From Saccharomycopsis crataegensis (Eukaryota; Ascomycota; Saccharomycetes; Ascoideales; Saccharomycopsidaceae): a stretch of DNA of 64,000 nt. The stretch covers positions 434,001 through 498,000 of the forward strand of contig NW_027043831.1 of the NCBI RefSeq assembly GCF_037102585.1, in the 5' to 3' direction. This document shows positions 54,088 through 64,000 of this stretch, in pieces. The notes under the pieces are model-generated. The model did not search any database, was not told the origin of the DNA, and was given only the letters and a program-made list of their open reading frames with translations. Every line of letters begins with the position of its first letter. Positions within the stretch are counted from its first letter, which is position 1. A program made the position numbers and the translations under genes.

Positions 54088-54528
54088 TGATAATGTAAAA
54101 AACAAATACATGTAAATTATTTTTGGGAAATTTAAAATTGTAGATAAAAAAATGATTTTTACAATTTCTTTCAAAGAAAAAAAAAAAAAAAATTGAAATG
54201 ACAAAAAGTCGTTTAATTGTTCTAAATGTATTGCATTGAATAAAAATGATATTATCTACTTAATGATGATGATAAGGGTGAACAGAAAACAGATTTGGCT
54301 CAAGGCGGTGGAAATTGCGAGGAAATCAACAGATAACGAACAATAAAAAAATAACAACAAAAGAACAATATTCAGAAACTTGAAACAAAATGTACAAAGC
54401 GAAGCGAATAAAAGATAAATGAAAAAAAAAAATGGAAATTTCAAAAAAACAAAAAACAAAAAAGGTATTGAAGTAAAGAAACAAATGTTGATGAATATAA
54501 AATCTATCAAATAATAATATCTCTTTAT
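54088..54528. other. Convergent gap ASA1 / SHE3
   Basis: This 441-bp AT-rich region between two 3' ends has A runs near 54176-54192 and 54420-54430. No gene was recognised. Confidence 0.6.
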
Positions 54529-56169
54529 CTATTCATTACTTGTAGTTAAGTTCAAATCATTCTTAATCATATTGTTGATATCATCAAGTTCTGTGTCGGC
54601 AGCAGAAGGGTCATTTTCTGGTTTCATGCTCTTTCTTTTTCTATTTCTCTTTCTCTTTCTCTTCTTTTTCCCAGCATCACCATCGGCAACTTCGTCATCA
54701 ACTTCATCCTTTTCATCCTCTTCATTGAAGGAGTTATTTAGTTTTGGGGTTCCTGGGGCGGAAGGAGAGCTACCACGCCAATCTTGATTCATGAGATCGT
54801 TCGCAAGAGAGTTACGTTTCAGTTTATTCACCGATTTTTTTTCAAAATCCCCAAAATCTGCACCCTTTGTTAGACTGGCTTTGCGGGAGTGACGTTTGTT
54901 GTTATTACCATTTGGGTTCGGACTAAACGCAGCAATGCTATTAAGAGATGGGCTAGCGGTGATTGATGGACCATTACTGGAGCTGCCAGCACCACTCAAA
55001 CTGCGACGATCATTTTTCTTTGGTTCTTTCTTTTTGGCGTCCCCATTATTGTCCGATTTTCTTGATTTTGGATCAATATTTTCTTGCTCTTTAGCAGAAC
55101 CGTTTGAGACATTTCTTGGAGAAGGAGTAGTGGTGGTAGCACTTGGTTTGCGAACTGAGCCACGTTTCTTTGGAAGAGTAGCCCCTGGACTTGGAGTTGA
55201 TTTATTAGAAGTTTGATGTGGTTGAGGAGATGATGGGACGACAGCAGAGGAAGAAGTGGAATCGATACCAAGAAGTTTTTCAATGGTGTTGTCAACTTCT
55301 CTGTCTTTATAATTTTCAATCAATTGGGTGACATCCAAATCAAAACGGTTTTTAAGTTCGTTGAATACCAAGTTACATTGGTTGATGATAAGTTGAGTGT
55401 CTGAACCGTGTGATTTGGCAGCGACTGCCAATGATTTCAAAGTGTCAATGACCGCAGAGTTCTTAGCGGCGTATTGGTTTTCAAGAGAGCGAGATTGTTC
55501 GGTGAGTTGTTTCATGCTTGAAGAAATATCGGAATCAGAGCTGATAATCTGTTGTTTAGTTTCTGCTAAAGCTTCAGTACGTTCAGCGACATAACTGGCC
55601 AACAGATCTTTAAGGGAATTGATTTCTTTGGTATAATAGTCACGGTATTCTTTTTGAGAAGTGACGACGGTTTCATAAGCAATCTTCATCCGCTCGAATT
55701 CACTGGTGGCAACCCTTTCACTTTCTTGAAGTTTTTTACATCTGACTTCGAGATTGGTCAAGTTGAATTTGTAGTCTTCTTGAGAGTTCATGGATTCTCC
55801 CAATTTTTCTTCTAGGTCAGTAATACGTCTTTGTTTACGTTCAAGGAGAGCATTGACCATGTCATTTTCGTGTTTTTGTGTAGCCAATTGTTCAACCACT
55901 TGGTCGTACCTCTTCTTTATGGACACATGTTTATTTTTGTCGTCTTCATGTTTCAGTTTGACTTCTTGAAGTTCATTCTTGAGCAGATCAATGTTTTGAT
56001 GAAGGGAGTCAATGACTCTAGAAGTCCCTGGTTTAGGAGAGCCAAAGGTGCTGTTGGTAGGACTGAGGATTTCTGAAGGAGATTTCATGAGTGCTTCATA
56101 GTTTGCCTTTGAATCATAACCGGCTTTGGAATAATACGGTTCGCCGCTTTCTTTCAGGGTGAAATTCAT
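54529..56169 (-). CDS. SHE3: She3-like myosin adaptor for mRNA transport
   Basis: In S. cerevisiae, She3 (425 residues) bridges She2-bound mRNA and the type V myosin Myo4, carrying ASH1 and other transcripts to the bud. Here it is 546 residues. Residues about 45-270 are a long coiled coil with the matching opening SRVIDSLHQNIDLLKNEL and the block ALLERKQRRITDLEEKLG, both close to yeast She3 and in the same order. The C-terminal half is disordered, Ser/Pro/Lys-rich and basic, as in She3, where it contacts RNA and She2. An RKRNRKRKS run near 515-525 is very basic. The coiled coil could also fit an unrelated scaffold, so the call rests on those two motifs. Confidence 0.75.
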   Translation of the reverse strand: MNFTLKESGEPYYSKAGYDSKANYEALMKSPSEILSPTNSTFGSPKPGTSRVIDSLHQNIDLLKNELQEVKLKHEDDKNKHVSIKKRYDQVVEQLATQKHENDMVNALLERKQRRITDLEEKLGESMNSQEDYKFNLTNLEVRCKKLQESERVATSEFERMKIAYETVVTSQKEYRDYYTKEINSLKDLLASYVAERTEALAETKQQIISSDSDISSSMKQLTEQSRSLENQYAAKNSAVIDTLKSLAVAAKSHGSDTQLIINQCNLVFNELKNRFDLDVTQLIENYKDREVDNTIEKLLGIDSTSSSAVVPSSPQPHQTSNKSTPSPGATLPKKRGSVRKPSATTTTPSPRNVSNGSAKEQENIDPKSRKSDNNGDAKKKEPKKNDRRSLSGAGSSSNGPSITASPSLNSIAAFSPNPNGNNNKRHSRKASLTKGADFGDFEKKSVNKLKRNSLANDLMNQDWRGSSPSAPGTPKLNNSFNEEDEKDEVDDEVADGDAGKKKRKRKRNRKRKSMKPENDPSAADTELDDINNMIKNDLNLTTSNE

Positions 56170-56896
56170 GGTTGGATGAAGAGGAGGGAAAAGGACGGGA
56201 AGGAAAGAAAAAGGGACTATATATATGTGTGTGTGTATGTGTGTGTAGTGGTGACAAAAAAAGAGTGTGTTGTTATTGTTGTTGTTGTTGTTGTTGTCCA
56301 GTGATTAATTTATCCTGGCAAACGTCGTCGTTGTCGTGGTTCGTCACTTTTTATCACACCGCACACAGATCAGCCTTCGTTCTCTGAGAATTTTTTTTTT
56401 TTTCCTTTACGTAAACAACAACAACACAGGAAAATTACCCCCCGAATCACCCGCACACCAGACACACCAGACACATACACACACCCAGACATCTCGCTCG
56501 CTCTCCCGCTTCCCGCAGGGATTTGCTCCCGCCTGCTGTCAGGTGCCCTATCGCACATCCTCCCACTCCATCGGGGATCCCACGCCTTTCACCCACCCCA
56601 AAGTTGTCAGCAAATTTTTTCTCTTGTAATTATTTTGATGATCCAAACAGTTAAAAAGGGATCACTGACAATAATCATCAAAGGTGTAATAGTCTCAATC
56701 ACATCAATTGCCTGGCCCTCAATCCCCCGCATAACATACATCTATCCATCCACCATTGCTCCTTATCCCCCTCCTCCTTTTTTCTATTTCTGATTGTCTC
56801 TGAGCTGTTTGCATATCTGGCAACGATTATTTCAATCTCAACTTCATCACCAGTATCATCCACCAATTACTCGTCACCGATAATACCAATCCAATC
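56170..56896. other. Divergent promoter region SHE3 / HEK2
   Basis: This 727-bp region contains a TG-rich repeat at 56226-56248, GTT repeats at 56271-56297, a T run at 56390-56403, and a GC-rich C-heavy part at 56440-56600. The C- and T-rich leader before the HEK2 ATG suggests a long 5' UTR. No gene was recognised. Confidence 0.6.
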
Positions 56897-57931
56897 ATGT
56901 CCGACGAATCTCTTTTCGATACCAAACTCACCACCGAAGATCACCCTTCAACCATCGACAATGTCCTTCCAGACGTCCTGTTGAACACCGCGCTTATCAC
57001 CTTCAGAGTGCTTGTCTCCACCAAAGAAGCAGGTATTGTCATTGGTAAGAATGGTAACTGTGTTGCCAACGTCCGTGAAAAAACCGGAGTCAAATCAGGG
57101 GTTTCCAAAGTCATTATGGGCTGCTCTGACCGTATTCTCACTGTTTCTGGCCCAGTCGATGCAACTGCCGAAGCCCTTGCTCTTTTCGCCACAGCCTTGT
57201 TGGAATCCCCAGTGGCCCAACAACAACAATACAGTTTCTTCCCTCTTAAGTCTCTTTGTCCTCCTGCTCAAGATGGCCAAACTTTTCTCCGTCTTTTGAT
57301 CCCTCACTCCCAAATGGGGACCTTAATTGGTAAACAAGGTAGTCGGATCAAGGCCCTTCAAGAAAACTACGACGTCAAAATTGTCGCCTCCAAAGAATTC
57401 CTCCAAGATTCCACCGAAAGAGTGGTTGAGGTCCAAGGTACCCCAGAAAACATTGAAAGCGCCCTTAAAGTCATTGTCCGTTGTCTCATTGAAGACTGGC
57501 ATGGAGCCACCGGAACCATTTACTACGTTCCGCAACCAAAAAAACGTGGTGGTCACCACAACTCTGCTGATCATGGCTACCAATCGTCTGATCACTCCCA
57601 CCAAAATCGCCCACGCTACAACAATGGCGGATCAAACCATTCTGCCAACTCCTCTTCAACTAACGAAGCTTCTGCCTCATCCACTACCCAAGTGGTTGAT
57701 TTCCCATCGGATTATGTCGGATGCCTTATTGGTAAGAAGGGTTCCAAGATCCAAGAAATCCGTAAAAACTCTGGTGCCCAAATTTCCATTGCTCAAGAAG
57801 ATAATGAAAATGAAGAACGTAGTTTCACCATCATTGGTAGTCAATACAGTGTTGATAAAGCATTGAGTTTATTGTACCAACAAATCCAAAGAGAAAAACA
57901 ACGTCGTGCCCAAGCTGGTGAAGAAGATTAA
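56897..57931 (+). CDS. HEK2: Three-KH-domain RNA-binding protein (Hek2/Khd1-like)
   Basis: This cytoplasmic mRNA-binding protein has 344 residues and three KH domains at about 36-100, 130-200 and 265-335, each with its GXXG loop (IGKNGN, IGKQGS, IGKKGS). Two segments match yeast Hek2/Khd1: GCSDRIL at the end of KH1, and VKIVASKEFLQDSTERVVEVQG (quoted in part) in KH2, like VKIVASKDFL of Hek2. A Ser/Asn/His-rich linker separates KH2 and KH3. In S. cerevisiae Khd1 represses ASH1 mRNA translation during transport. Pbp2 is the main alternative. Codon use is biased toward expressed-gene codons (GGT, GTC, TCC). Confidence 0.75.
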   Translation: MSDESLFDTKLTTEDHPSTIDNVLPDVLLNTALITFRVLVSTKEAGIVIGKNGNCVANVREKTGVKSGVSKVIMGCSDRILTVSGPVDATAEALALFATALLESPVAQQQQYSFFPLKSLCPPAQDGQTFLRLLIPHSQMGTLIGKQGSRIKALQENYDVKIVASKEFLQDSTERVVEVQGTPENIESALKVIVRCLIEDWHGATGTIYYVPQPKKRGGHHNSADHGYQSSDHSHQNRPRYNNGGSNHSANSSSTNEASASSTTQVVDFPSDYVGCLIGKKGSKIQEIRKNSGAQISIAQEDNENEERSFTIIGSQYSVDKALSLLYQQIQREKQRRAQAGEED

Positions 57932-59220
57932 TTGATTATGAATCAACTTTTATTTGTGTGCCCCCCTGACATCTTTGAGGAATGATTGATCCTTGTTTTT
58001 TTTTTTTTATTTCTCTCCCCTCTTTTGTTCTGACTATTTGAGTCAAGATATCATATGAGAGACGACTCATTATATTATTTGACGTTTTTTCATATACAAT
58101 GTCTATTATTTGCTTTTCTATTTATTTATTTATTTATTTATTGGTCAATGCCTATGTATATGTGGTTGAGCCTCAAAGCATTTAACTCTTACCAGTTACG
58201 AAAACACATATGTTTATCCCTGTGTTCCTGTTTGTTTCATTTATATGGCACTGAATCTCACCACTGCCAATTCTAGAGGAAACATCGCTATCTTTTTCAA
58301 CTACATTATTATTTCATCCTACTGCCTCAATTATACATCACTCACTTATTTTTAACTTATCTGAATCGATCCCCCTTTTTTACTAGCTAATATTTTTTAT
58401 CCTCTTTTTTTTTTTCCTTTCTTTTCTGTTTTTAGTTCTTGAGTTATATTGTGCGAGCACTTGTTACTTTTCCTGAAATTCCCATTGGTGTCCACTCACA
58501 CACCATTCTCCTGTCTATTTTATTAGTATTATCTTATCTATCTTTTTTTTCTCTTTTTGCGATTTATTTTGAATGTTGAAATGCTGTTGATTGGCGCTGT
58601 TTATTGTAGTTCTTTTTTCTGGTTGGCTGCCATTTTTGGTAATATCTAAAAGAAACACACGGTATAAATACGAACCCATGACATAACTCACGGTCGATGC
58701 ACTGTCAGAAGTCAATTAAATGATTAATTTCACATTTGCTAAACTTTTAATTCAAAATTAGCAATGCCAGGCGAGCAAAATACTAGTCTAGATCGCCGGA
58801 TACATATTTAGGGGACAGGGTGAGAGAATTGCGGCCGATGTTGCCTCAAATCAGGTTAGGCTTAATACGTCGTTTTCAAAAGGAAAAGAAAAAAAAAAAA
58901 ATAGCACCACTATTGGTAATTAGATCCTTAAGCCCACATGAGTGGGAGTTAATTGATTTAACACTCTTTCTTGGGTGCAATTATAATCTTTTTTTTTTTT
59001 GTTCTTTCCAAGCTATTGTGTTAGTTTTGGTTGGTTGTGTTCTTTGGCTGTGTTCATATGCAGTCATTGATTGTCATACACCTAATTTAATCGATCATTT
59101 CCATCTATATATAAATCCCCATAAATCCTCGATCTTCTTTTTCTTTCGATACGGAGACAATCTATTATATTACGCATTTGTTTTTCTTTCTTTTTTTTCT
59201 TTTTTTTTTGTGTTTCCATA
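57932..59220. other. Intergenic HEK2 / LRR protein
   Basis: This 1.3-kb AT-rich gap has a TATTTATT run at 58118-58143 and several T runs. No tRNA or other RNA gene was recognised. The last 60 bp before the ATG are very T-rich. Confidence 0.5.
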
Positions 59221-60792
59221 ATGTTTTATTTGGATAAATTACCAGACGATACCTTGGTGACAATTTTCCGCACCCTTGAAACAGAACTGCTACTACGTCT
59301 TAGAAATCAGATCCCCCTTGGTGTCTCCCATGATATTTGCGACCATTTATTGGTTAGAAAACTTCATATTGGTGCGAGTCTCCTTGGAGAAACTCTCTTT
59401 CCTGTGGTATTAGGCCCAACGAGGATCATGGTATCGATTGTCAATAATGCCCTTATGATCAAGCTCGATGATGGGGGGAAACTCGGATCCTTGAAAAACT
59501 TTGTCCAACAGATCAATGTTTGGAATACTGAAACCTCTCTTAGTGGGGCTGACCTCATTAAACAACAAACCGCGTTCCAGGTATCATTGGCAATGTTTCT
59601 TGATTCTCTCCCGAATTTGACCAAGGTGATCACCGAGATCCCCATGCCCAAGATTAATAATCCAGTGATCCTGGTCATCTCGTTGGTTTTTCCGGGACAA
59701 TTAGATATCTTGCCCCATCAAAGTATGGTGAACATGATAATGAATGGCCACTATACCCCTGCCTGTGTGGTAGATTTGAGGCATCACGAATTCCCCAACC
59801 TTCAAACTGCGGAGTTTACTAGGTGTTCGGTCTTAAGAAACTTGGACCAAATGGTGGCTCCAAAGTTAGAAACTTTGGACATAAAATCGTGTGCTGGTGA
59901 TAAAAGGCCTGGAGAAATTTTTGGGTATACCCGCGAAATGAGTCTTGCAGTACGGTTTCCAATGTTGACCAGTCTCGTATTGAATGGTTGTGGATTATTA
60001 GAAATTGGTACCTGGGCTACCGAGTTGATCAATCTCACTTTCCTCAATATGGATGGCAATGAGATTCTGAAAATCGCCAATCTTGATAACTTGGCCAATT
60101 TGCAAGTATTATCCTTGGCAAATAATCGACTCACGTCAATGGACGGTCTTGGAGAATTATGCGGGTTATTATCTTTGGATCTCAACAATAATCAAATCGA
60201 GCAAATGTTTGTGCCTTCCCAGCTCCATAACATAAGGGTGCTTCATGTGAATTTTAATGATATTCAAATTTTACCCAGAAAACTTCCTGCGAGTTTGAGG
60301 TTCTTAGGGATCGCTGGTAATAAATTGTCCGGAGTTTTGGATCTTTCCACAGTACCCAAGTTGATCGATCTCAATGTATGCCTCAATCGTCATTTATCTA
60401 AACTATGTGGGTTATCTTCGATGCAAGATTTGCAAACTTTAGATATTTCTTCAACATTGATTGATGTTGCCGATTATTATGAAGATGATGTTTTGAATAA
60501 CCTCCACACGTTGTTAGCCAATGATACCAAAATTGAAGAATGGTCAACGATTAAAAAACTCGCGCTGCTTAAAAGTTTGAAAGAACTTCAAGTGATTAAT
60601 ACGAAACTTCCAGAAATGAAAAAAGTGAGAGAACTCCAAAGTAATCAGGCTTACAATGACCTTGCCAGATATTTTACATTGCAAGTGAAACCCAATTTCC
60701 ACGATATTTTTTCCCATGTTAATAATCCTAAGTTGGTTATTGTTTGTGAATGTGGTTCAGGATCTGTAAGTAAGGAATTCGGGTTATTCTGA
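59221..60792 (+). CDS. Orphan leucine-rich-repeat protein, possible F-box
   Basis: This 523-residue protein has no recognised orthologue. The N-terminus (MFYLDKLPDDTLVTIF) resembles the start of an F-box (LP-x-x-x-L-x-x-IF), but the rest of that domain is not evident. From about residue 190 it is built of irregular leucine-rich repeats. The clearest run is about 265-400: LTFLNMDGNEILKIANL, LQVLSLANNRLTSMDGL, LLSLDLNNNQI, IRVLHVNFNDIQILP, LRFLGIAGNKLSGV, LIDLNVCLNRHLSKL and LQTLDISSTLIDVADY. The repeat consensus resembles Sds22-like and F-box LRR proteins. It may be a substrate receptor of an SCF ubiquitin ligase, but that is inference. Confidence 0.8.
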   Translation: MFYLDKLPDDTLVTIFRTLETELLLRLRNQIPLGVSHDICDHLLVRKLHIGASLLGETLFPVVLGPTRIMVSIVNNALMIKLDDGGKLGSLKNFVQQINVWNTETSLSGADLIKQQTAFQVSLAMFLDSLPNLTKVITEIPMPKINNPVILVISLVFPGQLDILPHQSMVNMIMNGHYTPACVVDLRHHEFPNLQTAEFTRCSVLRNLDQMVAPKLETLDIKSCAGDKRPGEIFGYTREMSLAVRFPMLTSLVLNGCGLLEIGTWATELINLTFLNMDGNEILKIANLDNLANLQVLSLANNRLTSMDGLGELCGLLSLDLNNNQIEQMFVPSQLHNIRVLHVNFNDIQILPRKLPASLRFLGIAGNKLSGVLDLSTVPKLIDLNVCLNRHLSKLCGLSSMQDLQTLDISSTLIDVADYYEDDVLNNLHTLLANDTKIEEWSTIKKLALLKSLKELQVINTKLPEMKKVRELQSNQAYNDLARYFTLQVKPNFHDIFSHVNNPKLVIVCECGSGSVSKEFGLF

Positions 60793-61199
60793 AGAGTTTT
60801 TTTGTGAACGTGGGTTAGTAGTATTCTGGGGAGGAAGCCAGAAGTATATATACGGTGATTGGTTTGTTTGCAAATAAATTAGATAAATAGTAAAGGTAGC
60901 GAGTATTGTAAGCCAATGGCAACAGGTTAACAATATTAAAAATAATAATTTTGCAGTCTAAGAAACAGAGAAACTAAATATCATGCTATGCCTGAAAAAA
61001 CTTCTTAGTAATTTTCCCAGTATAGAAAATCAAGAACACTGAATTAAGGAGGTATCAGACAATTCCAACCAAAGCATGGTGCATGGTAATGAGTGTATTC
61101 TTAATATTTGCAAGTTCCAAATTCTGAAACTATGCGTACACTTTGTATAGTATTCGTACCTATCAAATAATTGCAGATCATATTATGCTACAGTATACT
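60793..61199. other. Intergenic after the LRR gene
   Basis: This 400-bp AT-rich gap has no gene or defined repeat recognised. It precedes the duplicated block. Confidence 0.4.
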
Positions 61200-62110
61200 G
61201 TGTGGTGAGATTCTTAATTAATCATCTATACTTTTATCATAATATTTACTTTCTACCACATATGTAGATTCCAATATTTTCTTTGCCAATGCCACTCGGG
61301 TCACTACGTAAAGTCCCCCCTGAATTAGAAGTTTTAGGCGCCATGTCCTGCTGTAAAACGATGTAAAAATACCATTAAAAAATACCATTAGAAATAGTAT
61401 AAACGGTTATTAAAGAACAAAAATTTCCCACGGTATTGTCCTACTTGACACTACCCATATGGATAAAAATGAATTTGGGACTAATAACTCACTGCATGGA
61501 TATTGCAATTAATGTCACAGATTCGGATATTTGGGTGGAATCATCTTGGAAGGAAGTACAAGGGCTAGAAAAACCTACATTTAAATTGAAAATACATGAA
61601 TTTTTGGAGAATCTTAGTTAAGTGATAATGAAATGATAGCATGGTAATGATCCAACACCATTCCCGGTATGGGTGAGTTATTAGTGCTGGTGAGTCTAAT
61701 ATTATATAAATAAAAAGTGGTTGAAGTTGATGGGAATCAGCTACCGTTTCATGTTGAGTTGAACTGCATCGTAAAAGTCGCACCCATGAGGCACGGAGTA
61801 TTAGTGGATTCTACGTGGTTTTATAATTCACAGTTGTGACTCTCTCGGAAAAAAACAAACAAACTCAAAAATCAATTGAATAAATCAAAAAGCCGATTAT
61901 CAATTGCCACTAATCCCAATTGTATCCATCAGATTCTTCAACTCAAGTAGTGCTATTTAATAAGCTCTGGCTCGCGGTCGGGCCAAAACCTAATCTGTGC
62001 ACTTGGGCACATGAAGTAGTCAAACATCATCGAAAAGGCAAAAATTATTCGTACTTCTGTCTAATGTTATTTTTCTATGAGCTAAAGTTAGTATTATTAT
62101 GATTTGGTGA
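61200..62110 (+). pseudogene. Copy A of a tandem duplication, with a fragment of an RNase T2-like gene
   Basis: 61200-61900 is a diverged copy of 62280-63280, the region upstream of the RNase T2-like gene. Shared landmarks include TGGACTAATAA-like, CGTTTCATGTTGAG and GTCGCACCCATG. At 61920-62040 a short frame reads SSTQVVLFNKLWLAV then TWAHEVVKHH, matching SSTQLIEFNTFWLGI and TWAHEIFKHS of the downstream gene at residues 114-143. The first hundred or so codons and the Ser-rich tail are missing, so this copy is a gene fragment. The T2-type HExxKH residues are still visible. Confidence 0.75.
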
Positions 62111-62279
62111 GAATCACCTTGTGAGACGTTTTGTAGCAATTAATTTTGAATTATCGTTCATGCATCTTATTGTCTGAGGGTATCGTATATTTGATATTGA
62201 AGCAGCACTGATTTCATAGTGATTTGGGAAAACAATTGATCTATTTAATTGCTGTTGGTGCTTAATTTTAGCAAGATTA

Positions 62280-63280
62280 TTTCCTTGTTATAATAATCCA
62301 TATTCTCATATTTAATGTTTATCTACAACATATATAGTCCAATATTTTTGCAACACCCGCACCAAAGCAGCCCAAGGTCACTGCAGAATTAGAAGTGTCA
62401 GATACAATACGACATTAACTTACAATAGCATGTGGAAAAGCGATGGTAAAAATTCAAAAATAGAATAAATGGGTACCAAAATGTACTAGACAACTTTTTT
62501 TTAATGGTATTAGTTACCATATGACCAAATTATTATGATGGTTTCAGATCGATTTGGCTGTCGATCTTTTCCTTTTCCTTTTTTTTTTTTTTTTTTACGA
62601 ATGGTCGATCGTATTTTTCTGCGACTTCTTGAATAGTGATGTTTCGCATGTATGGTGTGTTTGGGACTAATAATTTAACCCCGAATATACCGTACTATAT
62701 GCTAAATGTCACATAGTTGGATATTGGAGTTATCTCGGAAGAAAGAATAAGGATCCAGTACAACGTACAAAGGATGTTTATTTGCATAAGAAACAAAAAC
62801 AATTATAGAGAAAAATTTTTGGCTAATCCAGAATAAATGAAAACATGATAACTGTCCAACATTACTCCATATATGAGTATGCTGTCAGTTACTGATTTAT
62901 CTAATCTTCAATATATCTATCCACAGATCTGACTGTGGCACACCTAGTGTACCCACTGCAAAACGGATTGTTCACAAAATACGACTCATTTTTGTGGACA
63001 ATAAAGTGTAAACTCCCCATGAGTTTAGCGGTCTACCAGTTACGATTTCTGCAAATTGAAGATCATTGAGACACCATTATTAAATAAGGTTGAAACCCAA
63101 GAAAAGTGGAGGGAGTTGATGTGACTCTCCCTACACCCACCGAATGTTTCATGTTGAGCCGCATCTTGGTCGCACCCATGCGCAGGGAGCAACGCTGATC
63201 TGTACTAATGATATTTTCCAGTTTTACATTTAACTGATTTATTTTCCTCGAACGAATACTCAACTGATGAAGAAATGAAT
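62280..63280. repeat. Copy B of the tandem duplication (promoter of the RNase T2-like gene)
   Basis: This is the diverged partner of 61200-61900. Matching pairs include CCAATATTTT (61272 and 62339), GAATTAGAAGT (61322 and 62386), GGGACTAATAA (about 61477 and 62663), TTTCATGTTGAG (about 61747 and 63148) and GTCGCACCCATG (about 61777 and 63169). Spacing differs, so several indels separate the copies. Function is promoter or leader, inferred from position. Confidence 0.7.
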
Positions 63281-63321
63281 AATAAGCACAAAAACATTAA
63301 CAATTACAACTTATAGCAACC

Positions 63322-64000
63322 ATGCTCATCAAATCTATTCCCATTCTCGTTCTTTTTTGGATGGTAGTCCACGCTGCCCCGGTGAAAAAGAAAGGCACCA
63401 GCAGTAATGCGGTGACACCTGCCCAACGACTCCCTGATTCGGCCACAGAAGGAAAATGTTCTGATAAAGATTTATACTTGGTGATGGCTCAAAGATGGAT
63501 CCCTTCTGCTGGTTCAGGTGGGTTCAAATTACACGGGATCTGGGGTGATAAAGCCACCGAGGAGACATATTTAGAAGTGCTCCTTGATCAGAATAATAAT
63601 GGTGATTTGCCAGTATCCGAAGCCGAATTGGCAGTACAGATCACTGATTTCTTATCCTCAACTCAACTGATCGAGTTTAATACGTTCTGGCTCGGGATTG
63701 GCTCACAGACTAATCAACAGACATGGGCACATGAGATATTCAAACATTCTCTAGATTTCAAAAGTCTTGCCAAGACATGTTATGCTGATACTTCGTGCTC
63801 TACAACTAAGAGAAAAAGAGATGCCTTGAGTTCGTCCAGTTCCTCTACCTCAGAAGAAGAGGAAGAAGAATATGAAGACGGCGATTCTTGTGAGCTCAGC
63901 AGTAGCAGTAGCAGTAGCAGCAGTGCCAGTTCCAGTTCCAGTTCCAGTTCCAGCACCAGCTCTACCAGCGCCAGTGAAGAGACTTCTACGGGCACCAGAA
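63322..64000 (+). CDS. Secreted RNase T2-like protein with Ser-rich tail (cut at window end)
   Basis: The frame is open from ATG at 63322 to the window edge (226 codons, no stop). Residues 1-19 form a signal peptide (IPILVLFWMVVHAA). Two segments match the RNase T2 active-site blocks: FKLHGIWGD (His71; consensus F-x-L-H-G-L-W-P) and TWAHEIFKHS (His137, Glu138, Lys141, His142; consensus HEW-x-KHG). The trio His/Glu/Lys/His is intact, while the usual W and G of block II are changed. A Kex2-type KRKR lies near 165-170, before an acidic then Ser-rich region typical of a glycosylated cell-wall or secreted tail. An RNase role is inferred. A fragment of a second copy lies upstream. Confidence 0.7.
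   Translation, partial: MLIKSIPILVLFWMVVHAAPVKKKGTSSNAVTPAQRLPDSATEGKCSDKDLYLVMAQRWIPSAGSGGFKLHGIWGDKATEETYLEVLLDQNNNGDLPVSEAELAVQITDFLSSTQLIEFNTFWLGIGSQTNQQTWAHEIFKHSLDFKSLAKTCYADTSCSTTKRKRDALSSSSSSTSEEEEEEYEDGDSCELSSSSSSSSSASSSSSSSSSTSSTSASEETSTGTR

Overview
This window is nuclear DNA of a budding yeast (Saccharomycotina). It is AT-rich and gene-dense, with mostly intronless genes. The few introns are short, with GTATGT/GTAAGT-type 5' sites and TACTAAC branch points. The gene set has clear yeast orthologues: CDC55, COX13, ILV6, CDC6, BRE4, RAD50, RPA49, VPS75, VPS10, JJJ3, SUI1, SLA2, ASA1, SHE3 and HEK2. The species is not identified. CTG codons are rare and tend to sit at hydrophobic positions (a ferric-reductase membrane helix, the Vps10 signal peptide, Asa1 strands), so CTG probably reads as leucine. 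A mating locus that keeps an HMG-type a2 gene argues against a post-whole-genome-duplication Saccharomyces relative.

Layout. 0.4-16.1 kb: CDC55 and COX13, with three CCAAT boxes upstream of COX13; ILV6 and CDC6, divergent, with a Gcn4-type site near ILV6 and MCB/SCB sites near CDC6; an FRE-type ferric reductase; and BRE4. 16.5-28.9 kb: RAD50, whose start codon is split by an intron; an orphan one-helix membrane protein; a Cwc23/DNAJC17-type J protein; a GH17 cell-wall glucanase; RPA49; and VPS75 with a tiny first exon. 28.9-32.9 kb is a graveyard holding a LINE fragment and a 5'-truncated Ty3/gypsy fossil. 32.9-45.5 kb: VPS10, JJJ3, SUI1 (one intron) and an LCAT-like hydrolase, in a block unusually rich in microsatellites.

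45.8-54.1 kb is the mating-type locus in its MATa form. MATa2 (HMG box, one intron) and MATa1 (homeodomain, two introns) are divergent, with SLA2 and ASA1 on one side and SUI1 a few kb away on the other. None of the three mating-gene introns would be found by a plain ORF search. 54.5-57.9 kb carries SHE3 and a HEK2/KHD1-like KH protein as a divergent pair. In S. cerevisiae both products work on ASH1 mRNA, which controls mating-type switching. 59.2-60.8 kb is an orphan leucine-rich-repeat protein. 60.8-64.0 kb is a diverged tandem duplication that ends in a secreted RNase T2-like gene with a serine-rich tail, cut by the window edge, and includes a fragment of a second copy.

No tRNA, rRNA, CRISPR array or complete transposable element was recognised. 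Functions are inferred from sequence recognition only. Coordinates of spliced genes come from reading splice signals and have not been tested against transcripts.
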